A stretch of DNA of 8,340 nt from Fibrobacter sp. (GTDB lineage Bacteria; Fibrobacterota; Fibrobacteria; Fibrobacterales; Fibrobacteraceae). Below the pieces are notes generated by a model. The model saw nothing but the letters and a program-made list of their open reading frames with translations, did no database searches and had not been told where the DNA came from. The stretch is taken from contig DUVD01000133.1 of assembly GCA_012841225.1 (NCBI GenBank), forward strand, positions 1 to 8,340, read 5' to 3'. The stretch's first letter is position 1. Each line of letters starts with the position of its first letter. Shown one piece after another: positions 1 to 6,337 of this stretch. The translations under genes and the position numbers were made by a program.

Positions 1-357
1 ATTGCTTTAAGAATAGCCCTAGCAGGCGCCGATCTTTTATTTGCTTCAAATCTTCAAGAGCCTTCGGCATCTCTTGTTTTAAAAGCACTTGCTGGCGGCA
101 CCATTCCCCTCTCTGGAAAAAATGTAGGCGTAGCAAACTTGCTTCATGATTTTGAAGGCGACCCCACTTTAGCCAACGCGCTGCTCGTCGATGATGCAGC
201 CGCTCCACACCAAATGCTGCGACGTCTCCGCGAAGCAGAAGTCCTTTTCACCGAAAATAAAGAAGTGTGGAAAAAAATAGTAGAGAATGCGTACCTGTTT
301 CGCTATGAATGGGATAGGACTATTTCACAATATTTACTAACTTTAGGCGAACATTAA
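1..357 (+). CDS. glgA: Glycogen/starch synthase-like glycosyltransferase, C-terminal part (5'-truncated by window edge)
   Basis: Frame 1 is open from the first base and ends at TAA 355-357, giving 118 visible residues. The protein begins in the second GT-B (Rossmann) domain. The stretch AGADLLFASNLQEPSASL (residues 8-25), followed by ALAGGTIPL, matches the GT5 glycogen synthase pattern AGAD...P...EPCGL...GT.P. The Glu of EP is the usual nucleotide-sugar contact; the usual CGL after it is SAS here. The tail ENAYLFRYEWDRTISQYL resembles the last helix of GlgA (DFSW..SA..Y). Known members add glucose from ADP- or UDP-glucose to alpha-1,4-glucan in the cytoplasm. The maltokinase next door supports an alpha-glucan role. 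The family's RRTGGLADTV motif is poorly conserved, so a divergent GT5 or a related GT4 enzyme is possible. The TTG at 139 is not a start; the frame is open upstream of it. Confidence 0.65.
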   Translation: MALRIALAGADLLFASNLQEPSASLVLKALAGGTIPLSGKNVGVANLLHDFEGDPTLANALLVDDAAAPHQMLRRLREAEVLFTENKEVWKKIVENAYLFRYEWDRTISQYLLTLGEH

Positions 358-431
358 GGGACTTTAGCTCAATCGGTTAGAGCTACGGACTCATAACCCG
401 TCGGTTCCCGGTTCAAGTCCGGGAAGTCCCA
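358..431 (+). tRNA. tRNA with anticodon CAU (Ile2 or elongator Met)
   Basis: The full cloverleaf folds: acceptor GGGACTT/AAGTCCC (7 bp), D arm GCTC/GAGC, anticodon arm ACGGA-CTCATAA-CCCGT, a 5-nt variable loop, T arm CCCGG-TTCAAGT-CCGGG, and discriminator A431. The anticodon CAT is at 392-394. The initiator tRNA is unlikely because position 1 pairs with 72 (G-C) and the GGG run of the anticodon stem is interrupted. A CAU tRNA is then either elongator Met or the lysidine-modified Ile2. The TTAGCTC and GGTTCAAGTCC contexts lean to Ile2, but this is not decisive. CCA is not encoded (CTG follows). The anticodon stem has an A-C mismatch at its loop-closing pair (389/397). The gene begins on the base after the stop codon of the upstream CDS, so the two are probably co-transcribed and share the following terminator. 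Confidence 0.96.
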
Positions 432-434
432 CTG

Positions 435-470
435 AACCCCTTCTTTCTTCTGAAAGAAGGGGTTTTTCTT
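435..470 (+). terminator. Rho-independent terminator after the tRNA
   Basis: A perfect 13-bp stem (435-447 with 452-464) with a TTCT loop is followed by TTTTTCTT. It sits 3 nt after the tRNA discriminator base and ends the glycosyltransferase-tRNA transcript. Read on the minus strand the hairpin is followed by CAGTGGG rather than a T tract, so it is unlikely to be an efficient terminator for the converging maltokinase gene. Confidence 0.93.
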
Positions 471-482
471 TATCATCCAAAG

Positions 483-1700
483 CTAACTGCGAGTATTAGT
501 TAACAAATCCTCAGCTGGGATATAAAACCAATCTGGTCGAGATTTTAATTCATAACGCGCTTCATATAAAGCTTTTTGAAATACGTATCGTGAAAGCCCC
601 GATAGATCTCCTCCATAACCTTTTAAAAAGGCTTTTTCCAAAACAGAACTCGACTTCCATCCAAACACCACACTAGCGTAACGAAACGAACGAATCATCC
701 CTGCCACGTCTATCAGTACTGGACGTTTCTCTCTTCTTTCTGGTAATGGCCTAACAGGCTCTCCCTCAAAATCAATAAAGAGAAATTTTTGCCCGTCAAA
801 TAGAATTTGGCCTAAATGCAGATCTCCGTGAATTCGCGAAACTTTACTCAAAGAAGGCCCTTTCAGTAAAGCATGCACTCGTTCTTCTAAAACAGGAAAG
901 TTTTCTTGTAGCTCTTGTGCCGCTTTTAAAGAACGCCCTGCAAGCTTTTTTTCACTTGTTGCTAACTCCAATTTCAACAAATTGAGGTGAGATAAAAGAC
1001 GTTCATTTTCGAAGTCTAAAAAAGAACCCTGCATAGTAGCGAGTGCACTATGTAAAGAAGCGAGCTGTTTTCCTAATAAAAAAGCCAACTCTAAACTTTG
1101 CTCTTTGCCAAAGTAGTCCCAAGCAGTCCACTCTGTTTTTAAATAACTCTGCACAACTCCCACCGCATAAGAGTTACCGCCAACTTCGTAAGAAATGTAG
1201 GCGAGTATTTTTGAAGTCTCTCTAAACCCTTGCTTTAGTAAAAAAAGACCCGCTTCAATTTCTGGATGTACACCGGCATTTAGAAAACGATACCACTTAA
1301 AAAAGCACCTACCAGGAAAAACAATGGATGAATTACTTTGTTCCTTATTTTGCCCCTCTCCGTTTTCAAAAAGAGCTTCCGAAAAGTCTGAGCTTTCTAT
1401 ATGTGCTTTAAGAAAAGCACCATCGGTTTCCATGCATTTTTTTTGAAACAACGTTTTTAAAAACAAGGAAAAGTGTAATGGGTTTTCCATTAAATCAATA
1501 GAAGCAGAGCCTTTAACCACTGGATAAGAATAGAGCACGTTTTCTTCTCCATCTAAACACAACTCTAAAATCCAAAGGGCATACTTTTCAGAGAGGTCAA
1601 AAGTATGAACAACAACAACTTTTTTTATGCGTCTGTTTTTATGTAAAAACCAACGTTTAGTGACCAACGAGTCAAGAAATGCTTTTTCTAAAAGATTCAT
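483..1700 (-). CDS. mak: Maltokinase (ATP:maltose 1-phosphotransferase)
   Basis: The 405-residue protein has the maltokinase architecture. An N-terminal cap (about 10-100) begins with KRWFLHKNRRI, the counterpart of the family's RWF..K.R. A kinase-like fold of the aminoglycoside phosphotransferase class follows. Visible motifs are FFKWYRFLNAGVHPEIE (133-149, with the N-lobe lysine region), the catalytic loop HGDLHLGQ (291-298), the metal-binding segment DFEGEP (310-315) followed by RPLPERR, DVAGMIRSFRYA, and the typical ending YEARYELKSRPDWFYIPAEDLL. The family phosphorylates maltose from TreS to maltose-1-phosphate, the substrate of GlgE for alpha-glucan synthesis. It is free-standing here, whereas in many bacteria it is fused to TreS. 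No TreS or GlgE lies in this window. The start at 1700 gives a normal N-terminus, but no good Shine-Dalgarno precedes it. It diverges from the membrane-protein gene across 56 bp. No clear terminator in its own direction is visible. Confidence 0.92.
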   Translation of the reverse strand: MNLLEKAFLDSLVTKRWFLHKNRRIKKVVVVHTFDLSEKYALWILELCLDGEENVLYSYPVVKGSASIDLMENPLHFSLFLKTLFQKKCMETDGAFLKAHIESSDFSEALFENGEGQNKEQSNSSIVFPGRCFFKWYRFLNAGVHPEIEAGLFLLKQGFRETSKILAYISYEVGGNSYAVGVVQSYLKTEWTAWDYFGKEQSLELAFLLGKQLASLHSALATMQGSFLDFENERLLSHLNLLKLELATSEKKLAGRSLKAAQELQENFPVLEERVHALLKGPSLSKVSRIHGDLHLGQILFDGQKFLFIDFEGEPVRPLPERREKRPVLIDVAGMIRSFRYASVVFGWKSSSVLEKAFLKGYGGDLSGLSRYVFQKALYEARYELKSRPDWFYIPAEDLLTNTRS

Positions 1701-1745
1701 CTATTCAAATATATTACTATGTTCTAAAAACCATACTCTTTTTAC

Positions 1746-1750
1746 AGGGA
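1746..1750 (+). promoter_or_regulatory. Ribosome binding site deciding the start of the DUF2238 gene
   Basis: AGGGA lies 6 nt before the ATG at 1757. The upstream in-frame ATG at 1679 has no such site and would overlap the maltokinase coding region, so 1757 is preferred. Confidence 0.65.
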
Positions 1751-1756
1751 ATCCTT

Positions 1757-2533
1757 ATGAAAACTGAAAATAACAAAGAAACACCTAAGCGCTCAACGGC
1801 TTTAATGCTTTTTATTTTACTGCGCGTTCTAGTTGTCTCTATTATGGTTGTCCAGTTTTTTAATCATAACTACGCCGATGTTTTTCTTTGTATTCTAACG
1901 CTCGTTTTATTTCAAATCCCCTCTTTTATAGACCGAAAATTTAAAGTCGACCTTCCCGATACTTTGCAAATCGTCATTCTTCTTTTTATTTTTTCTGCTG
2001 AGATTTTAGGTGAGCTCCGCGAGTTTTATCTCCAGTATCCCATCTGGGACAGCCTTTTACATACGGTAAATGGCTTTTTAATGGCGGCTATTGGCTTTTC
2101 ATTAGTCGATGTACTTAATAGAAGTCAAAAGGTTTCTACCAAATTGACCCCTATTTCTTTAACGCTAATTGCCTTTTGCTTTGCCATGACAATTGGCGTG
2201 TTATGGGAATTTTTTGAATTCGGAATGGATCACTTTTTTAAAACTGATATGCAAAAAGATTGGGTTATTCACGAAATCACTTCTGTAAATTTCCACCCCG
2301 AAGGACGAAACATTCCCATCACCCTTCCCATTGAAAGCGTGGTGATCAACGGAGAGGTTTGGGACGGTTATCTCGACATCGGTTTAATCGACACCATGAA
2401 AGATCTTATTGTGAACTTTATAGGCGCTGTTATATTTTGTTTATTCGGTTTTGCTTACATCAAAAATAGAGACGAAGGGTCTTTTGCTCGTCGCTTTATT
2501 CCTGTAGCTAGGTTCAAAGAAAAACAAAAATAG
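1757..2533 (+). CDS. DUF2238-type (YjdF-like) integral membrane protein, function unknown
   Basis: The protein has 258 residues, most of it hydrophobic, with about six membrane segments (roughly 16-34, 39-55, 67-84, 99-119, 131-150, 216-236). It carries the conserved polar positions I associate with this family: GELREFY (85-91), YPIWDSLLHTVNGF (94-107), GVLWEFFEFGMD (147-158), MQ (165-166) and GLIDTMKDLIVNFIGA (209-224). Such Asp, Glu and His residues inside helices suggest a transporter or membrane enzyme, but no biochemical role is known to me. Between MQ and GLIDT there is a polar insert of about 42 residues that typical members appear to lack. The start at 1757 is chosen for its Shine-Dalgarno and to avoid overlap with the divergent maltokinase gene. 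It converges on metH with 3 bp between stop codons. Family assignment is from motif memory; function is left open. Confidence 0.78.
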   Translation: MKTENNKETPKRSTALMLFILLRVLVVSIMVVQFFNHNYADVFLCILTLVLFQIPSFIDRKFKVDLPDTLQIVILLFIFSAEILGELREFYLQYPIWDSLLHTVNGFLMAAIGFSLVDVLNRSQKVSTKLTPISLTLIAFCFAMTIGVLWEFFEFGMDHFFKTDMQKDWVIHEITSVNFHPEGRNIPITLPIESVVINGEVWDGYLDIGLIDTMKDLIVNFIGAVIFCLFGFAYIKNRDEGSFARRFIPVARFKEKQK

Positions 2534-2536
2534 TTT

Positions 2537-5320
2537 TTAAAACAACGATTCTCCACGGTTTCTTGCTTCCTCAATATCGACCGTTTTAACACTGGCCTGT
2601 TGCTTCAAATGAAGGTTGCGCAATTCCTCTTGCCGAGCGAGATGTTCTTTTAAAAAGGCTTCTCGCTTGCGAGGATTTATCCACTGTTCCGTCACCGTAA
2701 TGCATTTACCCGCGTCAGAAGTATAAATAACCGGTGCATCGGATTCGGGGGCGATTTTCACTGCTGTATGAATAGTGGACGCCGCAGCCCCACCAATTAA
2801 AATAGGCGTTTTTAGGTTTTCGCGTTTAAAGGCTTTAGCGACATTAACCATTTCATCTAGGCTCGGCGTAATTAAACCTGAAAGCCCAACAAGATCTGGC
2901 TTATGTTTTTTTACGGCCTCAACGATTTTTTCGCAAGGTACCATAACGCCTAAATCGATGACTTCGTAATTGTTACAAGCAAGAACCACATTCACAATAT
3001 TCTTTCCAATATCGTGCACGTCGCCCTTAACCGTGGCAATCAAAATTTTACCCGCTTGCGCAGAAGCCCCACTCTTTGTGTTCGCTTCAATGTAGGGCAG
3101 CAAGACCGCAACGGCGCGCTTCATGACACGTGCGCTCTTTACCACTTGAGGTAGAAATAATTTCCCTTCGCTAAACAACGCTCCAACTTTATTCATGCCA
3201 TCCATGAGTGGGCCTTCAATCACATCTACAGGATCTTTACTGCGAAGGCGAAGTTCTTCTACATCGGCTTCTACAAATTGATCAATCCCTTTGACCATCG
3301 CATAGCGGAGCCGCTCTTCTAGAGAAAGGCTACGCCATTTTAAAAACTCGCTGTTATCAGTCGAATTTCCTTGACGTCCTTTAATTGTTTCGGCGTAAGC
3401 GAGCAGCTTATCTGTTGCTTCTGGAGAACGATTAAAAATCAAGTCTTCTACTAGGTCTCGTTCTTCTTCCGGAATGTCTTCGTAAACTGGAAGGACGCCC
3501 GCGTTTACTATTCCAAAATCCATCCCCGCTTTAGATGCATGGAATAAAAAGCAAGCGTGAATACTTTCGCGAATCGCATTATTTCCTTTAAAAGCAAAAC
3601 TTAAGTTACTCACTCCTCCTACGATATGAGCGTGTGGTAAATTTGCCTTAATATAAGAACAAGTATCGATGTAATCCTTACCATAAGAAGCGTGCTCTTC
3701 CATGCCCGTGCCAATGGTTAAAATATTCGGATCAAAAATAATATCTTGAGGAGGAAAATCGATTTCATCTACAAGTAATCGATACATGCGCGTCACTATT
3801 TTGATTCGTCGTTCATAAGTATTTGCTTGCCCTTCCTCATCAAAAGCCATACAAACCACGGCAAAACCGTGCCGACGAATTTCTTCTGCTTTTTCTAAGA
3901 AAAGCACTTCCCCTTCTTTTAAACTAATCGAATTCACAATGCCCTTACCCTGAACACAGCGCATTCCAGCGACTAGCACTTCCCATTTAGAGCTATCAAT
4001 CATAATAGGGCAACGCGCTATAAGAGGTTCCGACATCAATAAATTCAAAAAATGCACCATCGTCGCTTCAGAATCGATCATCCCATCATCGAGATTTACA
4101 TCTATTACTTGAGCTCCGTTTTCGGCTTGTTCAACACCAATAGAAATCGCTTCCGAAAAACGACCCTCTCTAATCAACCGAGCAAATTTTAATGAGCCAG
4201 CAATATTCATCCGCTCACCAATATTGACAAAACGGCTTTCCGGATTAATATTAAGCGGTTCTAAACCAGAAAGCAAAAGGTCTGTAGGTGCCCTTGGTAT
4301 TTTTCTAGGCTCACCATCAACAAAAGTTTTTACAAACGCACGAATCGTATTTGGTGTGGTACCGCAACAACCACCTACTATATTCACTAGGTTTTCTTCC
4401 GCGTAAAGCTTAACCACAGAGGCCATCATTTCAGCGGTTTCATCGTAACCACCAAACTGATTTGGAAGCCCTGCATTGGGGTAAACACTCACCCGAACTG
4501 GCGCACCCGCGATATCTCTTAAATGTGGCAGCATGTCTTTAGCGCCCAAAGCGCAATTAAAACCAATACTAAAAATGGGGTAAGAAGACAAACTATTCCA
4601 AAAAGCGCGCGCCGTTTGCCCCGATAAAAGACGACCACTCGCATCGGTAATCGTTCCAGAAATCATAATGGGAAAAAGCTCGCCCCGAAGGTCGCATTCT
4701 TTTTGAATAGCGTAGAGAGCAGCCTTAGCATTTAAAGTATCAAAAATAGTTTCAATTAAAAGAGCGTCCGCCCCTCCATCTAAAAGTCCTCGAACCTGTT
4801 CCTCGTAATACCCAGAAAGCTCTTCAAACGTAACCGCTCTAAAAGCCGGGTCCGAAACATCGGGGCTCATGCTCGTCGTTTTGGAAGTAGGGCCAATAGA
4901 TCCTGCAACAAATTTTGCTTTAGGAGACTCTCCCTTTTTTAAACAAGCTTGATTATACTCATTAACAGCAGCCACCGCCGCTTCTGAACCAGCGCGAGCA
5001 ATGTCGTACGCGTGATCGGCAAGACGGTACTCCTGCTGCCCTAAGTAATTCGCTCCAAAAGTGTTGGTTTCTATAATATCTGCACCCGCTTCGAGGTAAA
5101 GCAAGTGAATCGCTTGAACGTGATGCGGAGCAGTAAGGCAAAGGACGTCGTTGTTGCCTTGGAGATCAATGGGGTGTTCTTTAAAAAGAGAGCCTCTAAA
5201 GTCGGCTTCTGTCAAATTTAAACCCTGCACCATCGTACCAAAAGCACCATCTAATATTAAAATGCGTTCATCAGATGCCTTTTGTAATTTTTGGTAAGAT
5301 TCTGAATGTTTCAAAGTCAT
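2537..5320 (-). CDS. metH: Cobalamin-dependent methionine synthase lacking the AdoMet reactivation domain
   Basis: This enzyme transfers a methyl group from 5-methyltetrahydrofolate to homocysteine through methylcobalamin, making methionine in the cytoplasm. From the start chosen (927 residues) the domains in order are: the homocysteine/zinc barrel (about 15-335), with DGAFGTMVQ near its start and zinc ligands Cys256 (FNCALG) and Cys318/Cys319 (GGCCGTTP); the pterin-binding barrel (about 360-625, with NIGERMNIAGS and MIDSSKWE); the B12 cap (about 665-745); and the B12-binding domain (about 755-880), with DVHDIG whose His769 is the expected lower cobalt ligand, SGLITPSLDEM and GGAAAS. The protein ends in the linker (VDIEEARNRGESLF) where the roughly 330-residue activation domain of E. 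coli MetH (1227 residues) would start. An upstream ATG at 5359 gives 940 residues. ATG 5320 is preferred because GAGG lies 5 nt before it, the N-terminus fits the family, and a likely -10 box touches the upstream ATG. Confidence 0.96.
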   Translation of the reverse strand: MTLKHSESYQKLQKASDERILILDGAFGTMVQGLNLTEADFRGSLFKEHPIDLQGNNDVLCLTAPHHVQAIHLLYLEAGADIIETNTFGANYLGQQEYRLADHAYDIARAGSEAAVAAVNEYNQACLKKGESPKAKFVAGSIGPTSKTTSMSPDVSDPAFRAVTFEELSGYYEEQVRGLLDGGADALLIETIFDTLNAKAALYAIQKECDLRGELFPIMISGTITDASGRLLSGQTARAFWNSLSSYPIFSIGFNCALGAKDMLPHLRDIAGAPVRVSVYPNAGLPNQFGGYDETAEMMASVVKLYAEENLVNIVGGCCGTTPNTIRAFVKTFVDGEPRKIPRAPTDLLLSGLEPLNINPESRFVNIGERMNIAGSLKFARLIREGRFSEAISIGVEQAENGAQVIDVNLDDGMIDSEATMVHFLNLLMSEPLIARCPIMIDSSKWEVLVAGMRCVQGKGIVNSISLKEGEVLFLEKAEEIRRHGFAVVCMAFDEEGQANTYERRIKIVTRMYRLLVDEIDFPPQDIIFDPNILTIGTGMEEHASYGKDYIDTCSYIKANLPHAHIVGGVSNLSFAFKGNNAIRESIHACFLFHASKAGMDFGIVNAGVLPVYEDIPEEERDLVEDLIFNRSPEATDKLLAYAETIKGRQGNSTDNSEFLKWRSLSLEERLRYAMVKGIDQFVEADVEELRLRSKDPVDVIEGPLMDGMNKVGALFSEGKLFLPQVVKSARVMKRAVAVLLPYIEANTKSGASAQAGKILIATVKGDVHDIGKNIVNVVLACNNYEVIDLGVMVPCEKIVEAVKKHKPDLVGLSGLITPSLDEMVNVAKAFKRENLKTPILIGGAAASTIHTAVKIAPESDAPVIYTSDAGKCITVTEQWINPRKREAFLKEHLARQEELRNLHLKQQASVKTVDIEEARNRGESLF

Positions 5321-5325
5321 GGGGG

Positions 5326-5329
5326 CCTC
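5326..5329 (-). promoter_or_regulatory. Ribosome binding site deciding the metH start
   Basis: On the minus strand GAGG is followed by five C residues and then ATG (5320-5318). The alternative ATG at 5359 has only an AAAGGA about 30 nt upstream, which is too far to be used. Confidence 0.55.
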
Positions 5330-5332
5330 AGG

Positions 5333-5362
5333 TTTATGCGCGTTTACAAATATACGCATAAA
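5333..5362. repeat. 8-bp inverted repeat in the metH promoter/leader (possible operator)
   Basis: TTTATGCG (5333-5340) and CGCATAAA (5355-5362) are perfect reverse complements separated by 14 bp. Arm centres are 22 bp apart, about two helical turns, so a dimeric regulator could contact one face. The right arm overlaps the candidate -10 element of metH. In RNA it could also form a weak hairpin ahead of the metH ribosome binding site. The regulator is not identifiable from the window. Confidence 0.4.
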
Positions 5363-5366
5363 TATA
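5361..5366 (-). promoter_or_regulatory. Candidate -10 box for metH
   Basis: TATATT on the minus strand matches TATAAT at 5 of 6 positions. Transcription would start near 5353 and give a leader of roughly 30 nt to the ATG at 5320. No good -35 box is found 17 bp upstream (T-rich sequence only), so this is a weak prediction. Confidence 0.35.
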
Positions 5367-5495
5367 CAGTTTTTTTAAGAATAAAGAAAAAATCCTTTGC
5401 ATTTAGCAAAAAATAAACTGTCTTTTGTTAGAACAATTCGCTTTTTTTATTTTTATCTGCAACCATCATCTTGCTCAAGGCATCTAAACTTATAC

Positions 5496-6011
5496 ATGAA
5501 CGAAACAGAAAAAAACAAACTGACTGTACTTTGGAATGCTCACAGCACCTCCATTTTGAACTTAGCCTTTCGATTCTTGCAAGATAGGGACGAGGCCGAA
5601 GATATTTTGATGGATTTATTTGTCGATCTTCCCAAAACACTCAAGAAATTCAGAGGCGATTCTTCTTTTTCTACTTGGTTTTACAGAATGACCGTTAACG
5701 CCTGCTTAATGAAAATTCGTAAATCAAAACGTCATGCTGAACTAGAAGCAGAGAACCACACAAGCATTGCCGAAAATTTGGTTGGGCGTTTTGAAGAAAC
5801 AAGCATTTTTGATGCAAAACTTTTAGAGCATGGCTTATCAACACTTTCTCCAGAAACGCGAAGTTTGTTGTGGCTTAAAGATGCGGAAGGCCTTGAATTA
5901 AAAGATTTAGCTGAAATATTTAACTTGCCAGAGGGCACTCTAAAATCCAAGTTATCTAGAGCAAGAAAAACCGTTCGTGAAATTTTAAAAGAGGAAGAAA
6001 TCTATGCCTAA
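5496..6011 (+). CDS. ECF-type RNA polymerase sigma factor
   Basis: The 171-residue protein has the two-domain ECF layout without region 3. Region 2 spans about residues 8-75, with LAFRFLQDRDEAEDILMDLF leading into FRGDSSFSTWFYRMTVNACL, the usual region 2.2-2.4 signature. Region 4 spans about 110-165, with LSPETRSLLWLKDAEGL and the helix-turn-helix LKDLAEIFNLPEGTLKSKLS followed by RARKTVREIL. It should direct RNA polymerase to a small regulon, typically including its own operon. A longer frame open from 5397 adds 33 unlikely residues (FFYFYLQPSSCSRHL); ATG 5496 starts at the expected position for the family. No strong Shine-Dalgarno precedes 5496. The stop overlaps the next gene's start by 8 bp, as expected for a sigma/anti-sigma pair. 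It diverges from metH. Confidence 0.95.
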   Translation: MNETEKNKLTVLWNAHSTSILNLAFRFLQDRDEAEDILMDLFVDLPKTLKKFRGDSSFSTWFYRMTVNACLMKIRKSKRHAELEAENHTSIAENLVGRFEETSIFDAKLLEHGLSTLSPETRSLLWLKDAEGLELKDLAEIFNLPEGTLKSKLSRARKTVREILKEEEIYA

Positions 6012-6321
6012 TCCTATTGATTTTAAAAACACCCCAAGACTTACTCCAAAACCTGACTCCTGGGGTAAAGTGCTCTCTCGCATAGAGGCAGAAAAGGCCT
6101 CTCAAGAGACGGTCTACTTTCGCTTATTCTCATCGTTCTCGGCAGTAGCAAGCATTTTATTTGTGGCAAGCGGTGTGTTTTTTGGACTTTCCTCAAATCG
6201 AAACACACTGCAACAACCCACCGAAACTTTGACTGATTCCGAAACCATTTCTTGGTTTAGCTCCTTAGGCGAGGGCAATTCTATCGAAGAAATCTCAACC
6301 ATTTTTGACGAATATAAATAA
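6004..6321 (+). CDS. Small single-pass membrane protein, probable anti-sigma factor
   Basis: The protein has 105 residues. An N-terminal soluble part (1-40) contains PKPDSWGKVLSRIEAEK, resembling the first helix of many anti-sigma domains. One membrane helix follows (about 42-62, FSSFSAVASILFVASGVFFG). The last 43 residues are acidic (eight Asp/Glu against one Arg and one Lys). There is no HxxxCxxC zinc anti-sigma motif. Translation is coupled to the sigma gene: the ATG lies within the last 8 bp of that gene, with GAGGA at 5991-5995 as its ribosome binding site. The inferred role is to hold the ECF sigma factor at the membrane and release it on an extracytoplasmic signal, like CnrY, which is similarly small with one helix. 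This rests on position and topology; I see no clear sequence homologue. Confidence 0.72.
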   Translation: MPNPIDFKNTPRLTPKPDSWGKVLSRIEAEKASQETVYFRLFSSFSAVASILFVASGVFFGLSSNRNTLQQPTETLTDSETISWFSSLGEGNSIEEISTIFDEYK

Positions 6322-6337
6322 AAAGGCGGTATGTATT

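Noticed and set aside
435..482. Terminator acting in both directions for the tRNA and maltokinase
   Set aside because: Only the plus-strand side of the hairpin is followed by a T tract.
1043..1225. Short plus-strand reading frame inside maltokinase
   Set aside because: Antisense shadow of a well-supported kinase gene.
1679..1756. 26-residue N-terminal extension of the DUF2238 protein
   Set aside because: It would overlap the maltokinase start by 22 bp and lacks a ribosome binding site, whereas ATG 1757 has AGGGA at good spacing.
2537..2600. MetH truncated by a frameshift with the activation domain in another frame
   Set aside because: The DNA beyond the stop codes for the convergent membrane protein on the other strand, leaving no room for the missing domain.
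5425..5436. Near-palindrome TTGTTAGAACAA upstream of the sigma gene
   Set aside because: Only 5-bp arms in an AT-rich spacer; expected by chance and not linked to a clear promoter.
5321..5495. Cobalamin or SAM riboswitch upstream of metH
   Set aside because: The spacer is about 175 bp and shared with a divergent gene, the predicted leader is about 30 nt, and no B12-box or SAM-box-like sequence is visible.
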